From contig JBCBET010000010.1 of assembly GCA_038528385.1 (NCBI GenBank), positions 1 to 64,000 on the forward strand: DNA of 64,000 nt, written 5' to 3'. Below the pieces are notes generated by a model, which ran no database searches, was not told the DNA's origin, and saw only the letters and a list, made by a program, of their open reading frames with translations. Position numbers and translations under genes: made by a program. This stretch comes from Shimia_B sp038528385. Its GTDB lineage: Bacteria; Pseudomonadota; Alphaproteobacteria; Rhodobacterales; Rhodobacteraceae. Below are positions 17,105 through 26,827 of this stretch, piece by piece; the stretch's first letter is position 1; each line of letters starts with the position of its first letter.

Positions 17105-19648
17105 TTGGCCGACTACGACCGTCCGCATATCGACATCGCGCCCCTTCTGACGACCAGTTCGTACACGGCGCATCAGTCTCCCGGTGGCCGGACGTTCACG
17201 CGCAACCGTGACCAACACGGTCCTCGCTTGAGCGCCGGCCTGGTTGCCTCTCTCACGGTCGCCGAGGCACGCCGCCCGGTACCCGACACGCTCCCGCTTG
17301 GCGTAGAGCCGGGTGAAGGCGCGTTCGTCACGGTCACCCTCGATCCGAACGCTCGCGAGCTCAATATCGAGTAGCCGAAGAGGGGCGTGCGCCAAAGCGC
17401 GGCGGGCGATGCCAACGGTCGCCGAACCATGGTTCTGCACATGGCCAATGAAGACGCACAGGCCTATCTGCGCGAACGGGTCGAGCGCTATCGAACTGGC
17501 GAACTCAGCGAGCGCGAACGCCCGCCTCTCTATTCGGAGATGGAACCCATCGATGGGTTCTCGCCAACAGAGCTTCTCGATCTCTGGCGTGAAGACCCCG
17601 AGACCCTTCCGACCGATGCCAACGGACCGAAGTGGTGGGGGCTCTGGTGCTGGGAGGACTTCGTCGATGACGTGACGGGCGTGGCGCGCGCCCTCGAGAT
17701 GCATGTCGCGCCGGAAGACCGTTGGAGCACCTTCCCGGACGTCCGTGTCGTCCCCGTCCACGCGACACGCGCTCAGGTCCAGACGATGCTCGATCTGAAC
17801 GAGGCTGGCCTCTCCGAGATCGGGTTCGCCACGGACGACCCCGCCATCCTTGTCGATCTGACCGGTCAGGAGCAGGACGGGCTGGTTGAGGACCTCGCCG
17901 ACCGCATTCAGTGGCCTGGTGCCGAAGTGCCCGCAGTCTGCCTTTTGGACACGGGTGTGAACCGCGCTCATCACCTGATCGAGCCGGCGCTCGCGTCGGA
18001 CGACGCGCAGGCCGTCGATCCAGATTGGGGATCGGACGATCACGACCGGCCTGGGCACGGCACGCTCATGGCCGGGCTGGCACTCCATGGCGACCTGACC
18101 GGTCCCTTAACCGATAGCTCAACTCCAACGCTCGGTCACCGGCTGGAGAGTATCAAGATCCTTCCCCACATGCCGCGCGATGACGACGATCCCGCGAACT
18201 ATGGCGCCATCACGAAAGCTGCGGTGGCTCTAGCGGAAGCTCAAAACCCTGATCGGCCGCGGACGATCTGCTCGGCCGTCACGAACGACCGGCGCCGCGG
18301 GGACCGGCCTACACGCTGGAGCGCCGCGATCGACGAGATCGCGTCCGGCGTCGATGCAGCCGAAGGCGAAGACCCGCCCCGGCGCCGCTTCGTTCAGGCG
18401 ATCGGCAATATCGGCCATTCCAATGACTGGTTCACGATCCAAGACCCGAGCCTTCATCCAGCCGAAGACCCGGCGCAGGCGTGGAACGCGCTGACGGTGG
18501 GCGGCGTCACGTTCAAGAACGCAATCGAAGCCCGCGACCGTGCCGAATGGTCAGCTTGCGCCAGTGTCGGCGAAGCAAGCCCCTAACGCCGGACGTCGAG
18601 CGACTGGCCGGACGGCACGACGCCGGTCAAACCCGACATCGTGTTCGAGGCCGGAAACCGAGCCATCAACGCGCTCGGAGACCAAGTGAGCGACGCGATG
18701 CCCTCGCTGTCGCTCATCTCGACCGGCAAGGGCGGCACGGGAGACGCGCTGATGCCGTTTTACGCGACCAGCGCTGCCACAGCGCAAGCCTCGCGTATGG
18801 CGGCTCAGATCACGGTGGAACACCCTCGATATTGGCCTGAAACCGTCAGGGCGCTCATGGTGCACAGCGCGGACTACACGCCGGCCATGCGCGCCGAGAT
18901 CGACGATGCCCCCGGAAAGACAGAACGAAGCGCGCTCCGTCGCAGGTTCGGCTACGGTATGCCTGATCTACCCCGCGCTCTGGCATCCGCATCGACCGAC
19001 CTGGCCCTCGTCTCACAGGCCTACATCCAGCCCTTCGACCGGCCAGGCATGAGTCGCCGTGACAATACGAGTCGGATCGGACCAGTCACCTTCGGCTCCG
19101 CTCACTACTACGATTTGCCCTGGCCGACCCGCATCCTCGAGACGCTGGAGAACTGTCCAGTCGAACTGAAGATCACGCTGTCCTACTTCGTGGAGCCGTA
19201 TCCGCTGAAGGGGGCCATGCTGGATCCGGCGCGCTACCGCTCGTTCGGACTGCGCTTCGACCTCAAGCGCCCGAGGGAGACGGACGCAGAGTTCCAGCGG
19301 CGTCGCAACGCGGAGATGGGCGATAGGCTTCGCGCCGCCGAAAACGATCCTAATTGGGCGTTCGGCCCGAAGGCTATCGCCGCCGGCTCCCTGCATAGCG
19401 ATACCTGGTCCGGGACCGCAGTCGAACTCGCATCCCGCGATCAGTTGGCGATCTACCCGGTCGTGGGCTGGTGGCGCGATCGACCGGGCCAAGGGCGCTA
19501 TCTCGACAAGGCGCGCTATGCGCTCGTCGTCACGCTGACTGCACCCGAGGCCGGGATTGATTTGCAGGCCTCTGTCGAGATCTCGGCGCGGACCCGGATC
19601 GCGGCGCAGGCCGGGGTTGCGGTCAACGTGGCTACGACAGGCGAGTGA
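17105..19648 (+). pseudogene. subtilisin-like (S8) protease of the IetAS-type pair, interrupted by two in-frame stops
   Basis: One continuous frame of 847 codons from TTG 17105 encodes an S8 serine protease. Two stop codons interrupt it without any frameshift: TAG at 17372-17374 (codon 90) and TAA at 18584-18586 (codon 494). The triad is complete across the pieces: Asp in LLDTGVN (codon 282), His in GHGTLMAG (318), Ser in ATSAATA (556), with a probable oxyanion Asn in IGNIGHSND. The second stop separates Asp/His from Ser, so no single conventional product would be active. After each stop the frame continues with protease-like sequence (for example RTSSDWPDG, KPDIVFEAGN). Most likely a recently decayed gene; sequencing error or readthrough are alternatives. 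Confidence 0.82.
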
Positions 19649-19818
19649 CCGCTCTCACTTGTGGCACTGAAAGAGTATGCACTCGCAGCGAAGGACCGCT
19701 TTCCGCCCTTCTAGCAACCAACAACAACCACAACCCAAACCGAAGGGGTTCCTCGAGGCAAAAGTCGCAGACCCCACATGCACGCGAACTACCCATGGGC
19801 CGTGGGCCCGGAAAGAAC

Positions 19819-20424
19819 CTATCGGGCCGTGCGCAGCGCTCTTTGCATCGCGCGGAAGAATGCCCCGGGCATCCGGGCATCCGCAGTCTTCCGAGCCGCG
19901 GGCATCAAGCCCAGCGTCGCCCGGTAGCGGGAGCGGGACGTGTAGTGCACGAGGAGCTTGAGCCCCTTGCGTCCACCTCGCCCCGTCCGCTGGTAGATGC
20001 CGCCCGGGCGGCCCTTGCCGGGCTTGCCGGAGAACACCGTGGGGCGGGCCAAAGCCCTGCCGACCGCGCCCTTGGGCATGTTCCCGTATTTGTTCAACTG
20101 TTGCCGCACCGGCACGAGGATCGCCCGGCCCTTGGGGCGGCGGGTGCCGCCCTCTTCGAGCGTCGCGAGGTAGGCCGCTTGGATCGGCTTTATCCGCACA
20201 GTCCCGCGGAGGGCGCGCTTCGTGGAGCGCTTGATCGCCACCCCGCGCATCGTGAAGGGTGTGGGCTCCTCGAGGCGGCGCTTCATGCGCTTTTCCCAAT
20301 TCGTCTTCACATCGCCCAACACCTCATTGACGGCGAGGGATGTGGCGAAGGGCACCTGTTTCCGGGCCGCATCGTTCAGCCCGCGCTGGACGGCCCGCAT
20401 GTTGGATCGGATATCGAGGTGCAT
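19819..20424 (-). CDS. phage-type structural protein, prophage remnant
   Basis: 201 residues from ATG 20424, chosen for an AAAGG 7 nt upstream; a GTG at 20454 is also in frame. The protein is very basic. It contains IRSNMRAVQRGLNDAARKQVPFATSLAVNEV, a pattern seen in phage head-tail or minor tail proteins of the gp10-like type, then KRALRGTVRIKPIQAAYLATLEEGG. The exact family is uncertain. It is the last gene of a minus-strand block of phage character that begins with the primase fragment. Confidence 0.6.
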   Translation of the reverse strand: MHLDIRSNMRAVQRGLNDAARKQVPFATSLAVNEVLGDVKTNWEKRMKRRLEEPTPFTMRGVAIKRSTKRALRGTVRIKPIQAAYLATLEEGGTRRPKGRAILVPVRQQLNKYGNMPKGAVGRALARPTVFSGKPGKGRPGGIYQRTGRGGRKGLKLLVHYTSRSRYRATLGLMPAARKTADARMPGAFFRAMQRALRTAR

Positions 20425-20541
20425 GGGCAGGCCTTTGCGGAGCGTGCGACCCACCTCGCCGGGAAAGGAGAGAAACTCGGCGAGGTGGGTCGCTTGGGCG
20501 GTGGGCCAGTTCGCCGCCGCACCTCCCGGGCATGCAGTGGC

Positions 20542-21333
20542 TTATATCCTCGCCCCCGCGGCGTTGCGTTTTTTCCTGTCAGCGCGCGGTGGGATCAGAA
20601 GCCCGCAACAAATGGCCAGCTTCTCCTCCACATCCACCATCGCGCGGGTCAAATCGTCCTGCGCGCGGGGGGAGCGGGGCTTCGCGCCGATCCGCTTGAG
20701 GACGGCCTCGCCCGTGAGGCCGTCAATCGCCGCCCATGTGGCCAGATCGATGAGTGGGACGCGGGCCACGTCAGGGCGGCGGTTGCCGCGGTACTCATAG
20801 CCGTGGTGACGGATCTCCGCCACGCCCTCAAGCGCCGCTTGCATCTTGCGCCACGTCTCCGCGATGATCAGGGCGCGGAGGTTGGGCCCGGCGAAGCCGC
20901 CGCCCCCACCGCCGCCGCTCATATCGAGGCAGGAGCGGCCACCGCCGAGGGACGCCGCCGTGTCGGCATAGGCGATCAGTGCCGCGCGGCGCTCACGCTC
21001 CATGTTGCGCAGGAGGGGGGCGGTGGCCACCTTCCAGACACGGGCGCGGCGCACCACGTTCGCGCCGGAGGGCGTCACACCGGCCTCGGCCATGGTGACC
21101 TCCGCCAGGGCAGGCCGGGCCAGGGGTGCGCGGATGGCCTTGTCCTTCGCATCCGTGAGGCCGGTGTCGCCGTCCTGCGCCCATGGGAACGGCTCGAGCG
21201 TCACGGCCGCGGCGGGCTGGGCCCGCTCACGGGCACACGAAAGCGCAAAGCGCTGGCCCCTCGAAAGGGCGGCTTGGGGTGAGGCGGGTGAGGCTTTTTC
21301 CGCCCTACCCCGTTTCAGTTTTTTGCTGCACAT
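20542..21333 (-). CDS. hypothetical protein of the prophage remnant
   Basis: 263 residues from ATG 21333 (MCSKKLKRG). The frame is open upstream to 21492, but that extension only translates the 9-bp repeat tract and is rejected. There is no signal peptide or membrane helix. A Gly run (SGGGGGGGFAG) lies in the middle, and the C-terminal half (RHHGYEYRGNRRPDVARVPLIDLATWAAIDGL) looks like an ordered domain. I do not recognise the family. Repeats of the 9-bp type also fall inside its 5' coding part (21277-21294), where they encode ASPASP. Confidence 0.55.
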   Translation of the reverse strand: MCSKKLKRGRAEKASPASPQAALSRGQRFALSCARERAQPAAAVTLEPFPWAQDGDTGLTDAKDKAIRAPLARPALAEVTMAEAGVTPSGANVVRRARVWKVATAPLLRNMERERRAALIAYADTAASLGGGRSCLDMSGGGGGGGFAGPNLRALIIAETWRKMQAALEGVAEIRHHGYEYRGNRRPDVARVPLIDLATWAAIDGLTGEAVLKRIGAKPRSPRAQDDLTRAMVDVEEKLAICCGLLIPPRADRKKRNAAGARI

Positions 21334-21583
21334 TTTCCAAAATTCTCCATGTAGGTGATCTTCTTCACCTTCTTCACCTCCTTCACCTGAGATGAAGAAA
21401 ACCGTAGGTTTTCGAGGGATTGACCTCGAAAAGGAAGGTGAGGCCGCAGGTGAGGTAGGTGAGGTCAGAACCCGAAATCCGCCCCTCAGCATGTCCCTTC
21501 ACCGCCCGACTAGGGCGGTGGCCTTTTCCTCTTCCCCTCGCCCGTGGTGGGCTATGGTGACTTTTCCTCACCTGCCTCACCTG
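21277..21583. repeat. clusters of 9-bp direct repeats, iteron-like
   Basis: Four clusters share a core AGGTGA/TCACCT with an exact 9-bp period. At 21277-21294 gggtgaggc occurs twice; at 21363-21389 cttcacctt/c/g occurs three times; at 21448-21465 aggtgaggt occurs twice, with a related copy at 21433-21443; at 21566-21583 cctcacctg occurs twice. Clusters alternate in orientation. They sit beside a fragment of a P4-type primase, and satellite phage P4 has GGTGA-containing iterons bound by its alpha primase-helicase. An origin role is therefore plausible but unproven. Confidence 0.7.
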
Positions 21584-21792
21584 GGCGCGGGTTGAGAGAG
21601 CGCCACGATGGTGGCCGTGGTCGCGGCCTCGGACTTGGCCACCGGGCAGTCATGGTCGAAGCCATGGAGCCCGCGCCAATCATGGATTTCGAGGGCGATC
21701 TCGACGGGGACGCGGTCATACTCGTGGGGGTAGGCGTTCTCGTGGTTGGCGGCATCAAGTGCCGCGAATATCTGCGTGGATAGAGTGCTCAT
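21577..21792 (-). CDS. small hypothetical protein of the prophage remnant
   Basis: 71 residues from ATG 21792, which has a good ribosome site (GAAAGGAC). The sequence is MSTLSTQIFAALDAANHENAYPHEYDRV followed by PVEIALEIHDWRGLHGFDHDCPVAKS. There is no signal peptide. The family is not recognised. It lies between the primase fragment and the repeat clusters, on the same strand, and its stop falls inside the last repeat cluster, so its 3' end and the putative origin overlap. Confidence 0.55.
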   Translation of the reverse strand: MSTLSTQIFAALDAANHENAYPHEYDRVPVEIALEIHDWRGLHGFDHDCPVAKSEAATTATIVALSQPAPR

Positions 21793-21823
21793 GGGGCGTC
21801 CTTTCGACTGTGAGGGGTGAGGG

Positions 21824-22156
21824 TTAGAAAACGGGGCCGTCATCGGGGGGCGCGGGGGCGGCAAGGTACGCGGGGCGGGAGCCGGTAGCGCGCTCCACAA
21901 TCTCGGCCGCTGCTTGGGCCCATCGGAGGCCCTTCCAATGGCTGCGGCCTCCGATGGGCCCGCGCTCGAAGCCCTTTTCGACCATCACGTCGCCCACCGT
22001 CTTCATTTGATAGAGTTGGCGGCCCTCGTCCTCGCACCACGCCTCGTGGACCTTGAAGAACTCGCTCACGCTCAGGCGGCTGGAGGTCTCGCGGATGCAC
22101 ATCTCACCCACGAACAGGCCCATCGGATCGGCGCTCTGGAGGAGCCGAGACTTGAG
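21824..22156 (-). pseudogene. C-terminal fragment of a P4-family phage primase
   Basis: About 110 codons are open from a stop at 22157 to the terminator TAA at 21824. The translation SADPMGLFVGEMC, then SVSEFFKVHEAWCEDEGRQL and VEKGFERGPIGGRSHWKGLRW, matches the winged-helix C-terminal tail of phage/plasmid primases of the P4 (D5) family. The AEP primase and helicase domains, which should be several hundred residues upstream, are missing. It is therefore a truncated relic. Any translation from the ATG at 22123 would give only the tail. Confidence 0.65.
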
Positions 22157-22899
22157 CTACGCAAACTACTCGGGCATCAAGCTGCCCTCAGACCATGAGC
22201 TCGTGGAGCCATCGAGCATCCAATTCAGGATGCCCGAGCCCTCGGCGCGACGTTCATCCTATTTCTCGCTCCGCGAGCGCATCTTCTCGGCACCCGAAGA
22301 GGTGAGCTCTTTTAAGGGAAAGACTGAAGATCCGGCAAACGGTGCAGTTATCTTGGTAGATCGTTTTGGCCCCTGGATCGCAGCCAATGCTTACCCCGAC
22401 GTCCGGCTTTGAGATCAAATCACACTGGGAAAGGCACAGTTCGTCAGCAGATCTCCGCCCGAGTAGCACTTTAACCTCAAGGCTCAGAGCACGTTACACC
22501 CAAGCGCTCGTCGGCAAGCTAGGCGCGCTCACCGGGAAAGAGGGCCCCCCTAGGACGATCGCGAGCGCCTTGAAAAATGTCCTATGACAAAGGTATGTCT
22601 TTTGATCGGCGAAGCGCAACTTTACCCATAGTTCAGCACATGAATAAGGCCACCGAGAAGCGTCCGTCACGCGTCCACTGCCATGCTTCCTCAGATATCA
22701 AACGGCCTCACCCACTGTCAAAAAGAGTAACCCAAATTCGCCGCATAGCGGAGCCAATTACGGCGACAGCCTCGAGGCAGAGTTCACGTTCGGACCTATT
22801 TCAACGGTCTTAAGACAAACCCAGTCGTGCCAAGTTTGACGCCAAGCAGTAGTCCTCGGACGCAGCCCCTATGCTGTTTAAGTCACGGCACAACCAACC
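22157..22899. other. gene-free stretch between primase relic and integrase
   Basis: About 740 bp without a supportable gene on either strand. GC content is visibly lower than in the core genes, with short T- and A-rich patches. This is probably deleted or eroded prophage DNA, consistent with the truncated primase on one side and the damaged integrase on the other. Confidence 0.5.
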
Positions 22900-24215
22900 T
22901 TACAATGCGATACGCTCAAGCGCACCACGCCTTCCTTCTAATCCGCCTCCTATACCGTAATTGGGCCGTTTGTACTTGTGCCCCAAGATATCGGCGCGAA
23001 TTCGGTCATCCACACCGGCAGACAACAACGCGTCTTCGACGTAGTGCCGAAGTGAATATGCGACGTGCTTGTCCGTTTCCTTCAAGGCATTGTTTGCAAG
23101 ATACTTGTTGACCAGAGCGCTCCAAGAACCTGCCTTATGTGCATAGCGTTTTACCCCGCCGCGTGCAGCGATGCGCTGCGCTGCCTCCAAGGACACGCCA
23201 AGTAGCGGGATATCCCGCGCCGCATGCTGGACCTTCAATTGCCGCCCGTTGGCCGCGACACGCAGATGCGGGATGGAATGGTTGAGGACGAAATCACTCA
23301 GCGGGGCGTCTGTAATCTCAGAGGGTCGTAAGCCAGTATTGACCATCAACAGAAATACATCTCGCGCTTCCTCATTTAGGCGATCCAATTCACCTTCGCC
23401 AAGGAGCTTCTCCACGATCCACCACCTGCTGAACGGAGGAGTTGTCCCGCCGTCTTTTCCTTCAAGCCTGAGCCCGGCGAATGGGTTGTCGATGCCTGCT
23501 TCGGTGAATTTGATCCATGTTCCCACGATCTGGGACAGATGCATCAGGTCTTTATTGGCCGTCTCGATTTTCAAGCCAGCCTGAACACGCTCACTCCACC
23601 AATTTCTAAATTGAATTGCATCGCCACGTGTAATCATGTCCACGGGAATGTCGCGCGGCGTTGAAGAGTCGGTTCCGGCCATTTGATTCAGAAAACTCCG
23701 CACCGCCCGTTGCCGCGGCAGGAGCCATTTACGCCGTTGACCGTCAGACTTTCGTACGTGCCGCGTCTCAGTGAGACCGACATACTCATCAAAGACCTCT
23801 TGTAGGCCTGGCAGAACTACCGGAACTGCCCCCAAAACGGCCGCGACTTTAGAGCTTGAAGCAAGCCATTTGGACCAGCCAGCGAGAGCACCCGCGCCAC
23901 GACCTCTTCGAGATCGCAGCTAGCGATTTCGTCAACGGTTCGATATGCCCACCCCTCGCCTTCTGCGAGCTTCATTGCGGATAGGTAGTGCTTACGAGCG
24001 CTTCCGGCGTCCCCAGCCACCATAGCCTCCCATTCCGCCATCTTGGCCGCTTCGACCTGTGGCGCGCGGCGCTTCGCTTCACTCAGCGAGTCCGTTCTCA
24101 ATGCCACCCGCACCTGCTGGACTGGCATCCCATCCGCTCCGCGTACATGTCCAGCAAAGCGCTTCGGCACGCGCTTCACCCAATAATAACGCCCCCGATG
24201 ACAGGTCACACCCAC
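22900..24215 (-). pseudogene. tyrosine integrase, frameshifted
   Basis: The N-terminal 132 codons (from GTG 24215) start GVTCHRGRYYWVKRVPKRF, typical of integrases with a DUF6538-like N-terminus. That frame stops at 23817. The catalytic part continues in another frame from about 23865 (ASSSKVAAVLGAVPVVLPGLQ) to 22900. Catalytic residues are visible: Arg in NTGLRPSEI, Arg-His in SLRHYVEDA, His in LGHKYKRP, and a Tyr in NYGIGGG. A single-base indel around 23838-23870 explains the break. The gene faces the 3' end of tRNA-Ser, the usual arrangement for tRNA-targeting elements. The element is probably immobile unless supplied with integrase in trans. Confidence 0.8.
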
Positions 24216-24354
24216 CTACACACTCCAATCATTTCGCAGCTGTATGTTGATGCAAATGTTGAGGCAGTCAGTGCGATACAGGGCTCACAGATCAAACCGA
24301 ATCTGCCTGTATCATTGAAAACATGGGCTAAGCTAGACTAGCCAGGAAGCTGCG

Positions 24355-24444
24355 TGGCGGAGGCTGTGGGATTCGAACCCACGGGACGCTCTCACGCCCA
24401 ACGGTTTTCAAGACCGCCGCATTCGACCACTCTGCCAAACCTCC
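24355..24444 (-). tRNA. tRNA-Ser(UGA)
   Basis: 90 nt including encoded CCA. The acceptor stem GGAGGTT pairs with AGCCTCC, the discriminator is G, the T-loop is GGTTCGAATCC, and the long variable arm is typical of class II tRNA. The anticodon loop reads CTTGAAA with anticodon TGA. Its 3' end points at the broken integrase, so it was probably the attachment site of the island. Confidence 0.95.
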
Positions 24445-24652
24445 GATGTTTCTTCCGATACCCTGAGTGCTTCACCCTGACAATCGTCTGGCTCGAAGGC
24501 GGCCTCCGACCTGACGCGGAGCTTTGCAAGTGAGGCCTTATTGGCTATCATTGTCGCAGACGGGAAAATCCCGCATCGAGCAGCAGCGCATCCTGGGCTT
24601 TCCGGGACGCAAGAACCAGCGCGGGACACACTGCGCGACCATGAGGCGAGAC

Positions 24653-25606
24653 ATGACCGGAGCATCATTTTCCCCCTTTCAATCGTCCCGCAAGGCAGTG
24701 TTGGCGGGCGCGACATGCCTGGCTCTGGCAGGCTGCGAGGAGATCCCGAGTTTTCTAAGAGCGAACCAGAGCGCCGGGCCGGAGGTCACCCGCGCGGCGC
24801 AGAGCACGACCTTGATCGAGCGGGACGTGGAGGCACCGGAGGTGTTCCAGGTGTCCGAGGCAGGGCTCTGGGATGGCCGCCCCTCTCTCGGAGGCGTGTG
24901 GGTGGCGCATCCGAGCGTAACCGAGCCTGAGCGGGTCATCATCCGCAACGACGCCAATGGGTCCTTCGTCATCGGCGCCCTTTTCCGTAAGGAGCGCGAA
25001 ACGCCGGGGCCCGCGCTGCAGGTATCCTCTGATGCGGCCGAGGCTCTCGAGATCCTCGCGGGCTCTCCCACCGTGCTCGAGGTCACCGCGCTTCGCCGCG
25101 AGGAGGTCGAAGAAGCCGCGCCAGAAGTGGCAGCGGAGCCCGCTGTGGCAACGCTTACGGACGGCGCCGAAGTAGAGACGACGAGCCTCCTGCCCGACCC
25201 GACGATCGTCGCGGCCGCGGCAGCGATCGAGGCCGCGCCAGCGATCGCCGAGCCGACCACGGAGGACATCGCGGCGGCCCCGGCTGCGGCGACCGTGCCG
25301 ACACCGCAACCGACCCCAGAGGTGAGCCAGGTGACACCCGTGGCCGCCGAAACGCAGGCCCCGTCCGCGCCGCTCGAGAAGCCCTTCGTCCAGATCGGGA
25401 TATTCTCGCAGGAGGCGAATGCGCGGGGAACCGCCGAGCTCATGCGCTCTTCAGGGATCATCCCCACGGTCTACGACCAAGAAAGCAGGGGCAAACGGTT
25501 CTGGCGCGTGGTGGTGGGCCCGATCACCACCACGGGAGATCGCGACGAGGTCTTGAAAACCGTCAAATCCCTTGGTTTCACTGACGCCTACGTCGTCGCA
25601 GATTAG
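24653..25606 (+). CDS. SPOR-domain lipoprotein
   Basis: 317 residues from ATG 24653 (GAGGCGAG upstream); the frame is open further upstream but without homologous content. The lipobox LALAGC places the lipidated Cys at about 28. A long Ala/Glu/Pro/Thr-rich linker (about 130-240) leads to a C-terminal SPOR domain (last 75 residues, KPFVQIGIFSQEANARGTAEL to GFTDAYVVAD). SPOR domains bind denuded glycan strands at division sites. It is followed at 48 nt by a D,D-carboxypeptidase, a common pairing in this group and consistent with a peptidoglycan role. Confidence 0.85.
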   Translation: MTGASFSPFQSSRKAVLAGATCLALAGCEEIPSFLRANQSAGPEVTRAAQSTTLIERDVEAPEVFQVSEAGLWDGRPSLGGVWVAHPSVTEPERVIIRNDANGSFVIGALFRKERETPGPALQVSSDAAEALEILAGSPTVLEVTALRREEVEEAAPEVAAEPAVATLTDGAEVETTSLLPDPTIVAAAAAIEAAPAIAEPTTEDIAAAPAAATVPTPQPTPEVSQVTPVAAETQAPSAPLEKPFVQIGIFSQEANARGTAELMRSSGIIPTVYDQESRGKRFWRVVVGPITTTGDRDEVLKTVKSLGFTDAYVVAD

Positions 25607-25654
25607 CGCGCGCGGAGCGTCCGAGCCCCGGCTGCGCGCAAGGAGACCCTCACC

Positions 25655-26827
25655 ATGCTCGCGCGCATTGCCCTCATTCTCGCGGTTCTTGCCTCTCCCT
25701 TGGTTGCGCAGACCTTCGACACCCGTGCGGAGGCCGCCTATGTCGTCGACCAGCGCACCGGGGCCGTGCTCCTGAGCAAGAATGCCGAAGAACCGTTGCC
25801 GCCCGCCTCCATGTCGAAGCTCATGACACTCTTCATGACTTTCGAGGCGATCCAACGCGGCGTCCTCTCCGTCACGGACGAGCTTCCGGTGTCCACCTAC
25901 GCGGCGGGCCGCGGGGGCTCGACCATGTTCCTCGACAGCCGCGACCGCGTGAGCGTTGAGGACCTCATCCGGGGCATCATCGTTCTTTCGGGGAACGACG
26001 CCTGCATCGTGCTCGCCGAAGCGCTGAGCCCGGACGGCACGGAAGCCGGCTTCGCCCGCATAATGACGGCCCGCGCGCGAGAGCTCGGCATGCAGAACTC
26101 AACCTTCATGAACTCCACGGGCTGGCCCGCGGCAGGGCATCTGATGTCGATGAAGGACCTCGCGATCCTGACCGATCGCTTGATCCGCGACTTTCCGACG
26201 TTCTACCCGCTCTTCGCCGAGGAAGAATTCGCGTTCGACGGACGCGCGCCGTCGAATACCCGAAACAGAAATCCCGTGCTCGGTCGCGGCATTGGGGCCG
26301 ACGGGCTAAAAACCGGCCATACCGAGGAAGCGGGCTATGGCCTCACGGGTTCAGCGCGCCAGGGGGATCGCCGGATCATCTTCGTGGTCACCGGCCTCGA
26401 AACGCAGGCCCAGCGCGCCGAGGAAGCGGAGCGCATCGTGAATTGGGCCTTCCGTCAGTTCGCGGAGACGGTGGCCGCACCGGCGGGCACGCGGCTTTCG
26501 GAAGCGGAGGTGCACATGGGTGCGAGCCGGCGCGTGGGGCTGACCACTGCCGAGGACGTGATGGTTCTGGTTCCCACGATCGGTGCGGGCGAGATCACGG
26601 CCCATGCCAATTACGACAGCCCGCTGGAGGCGCCCATTGCCGCCGGTGATGTGCTGGGCGAACTCGTGGTGGAAATCCCGGGCTTCGAGCCCACGCGCAC
26701 GCCCCTCATCGCCGCCGAGGCGGTGGACGTCGGCGGCTTCGTTCCCCGGCTGAGGACCGCGGCGGAGGCCCTGCGCCGCCAGTTCCTTGAAAACGGCGTC
26801 CTGGGCACCGCGGATCCTGCATCTTGA
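25655..26827 (+). CDS. D-alanyl-D-alanine carboxypeptidase (PBP5/6 type)
   Basis: 390 residues with a Sec signal peptide (MLARIALILAVLASPLVAQ). S11-family motifs are all present: SxxK in PASMSKLM (Ser about 52, Lys 55), SxN in LSGNDAC, and KTG in GLKTGHTEEAGY. A C-terminal beta domain (about 260-370) follows. It trims the terminal D-Ala from peptidoglycan stem peptides in the periplasm. A C-terminal amphipathic anchor is not obvious. The stop overlaps tmk by 4 nt. Confidence 0.93.
   Translation: MLARIALILAVLASPLVAQTFDTRAEAAYVVDQRTGAVLLSKNAEEPLPPASMSKLMTLFMTFEAIQRGVLSVTDELPVSTYAAGRGGSTMFLDSRDRVSVEDLIRGIIVLSGNDACIVLAEALSPDGTEAGFARIMTARARELGMQNSTFMNSTGWPAAGHLMSMKDLAILTDRLIRDFPTFYPLFAEEEFAFDGRAPSNTRNRNPVLGRGIGADGLKTGHTEEAGYGLTGSARQGDRRIIFVVTGLETQAQRAEEAERIVNWAFRQFAETVAAPAGTRLSEAEVHMGASRRVGLTTAEDVMVLVPTIGAGEITAHANYDSPLEAPIAAGDVLGELVVEIPGFEPTRTPLIAAEAVDVGGFVPRLRTAAEALRRQFLENGVLGTADPAS

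Noticed and set aside
19645..21282. 545-codon plus-strand open frame across the prophage remnant
   Set aside because: The minus-strand genes there have ribosome sites and plausible phage-type sequence; the plus frame is shadow.
21277..21583. CRISPR array
   Set aside because: The repeat units are 9 bp, directly adjacent without spacers, and occur in both orientations; no cas genes are present.
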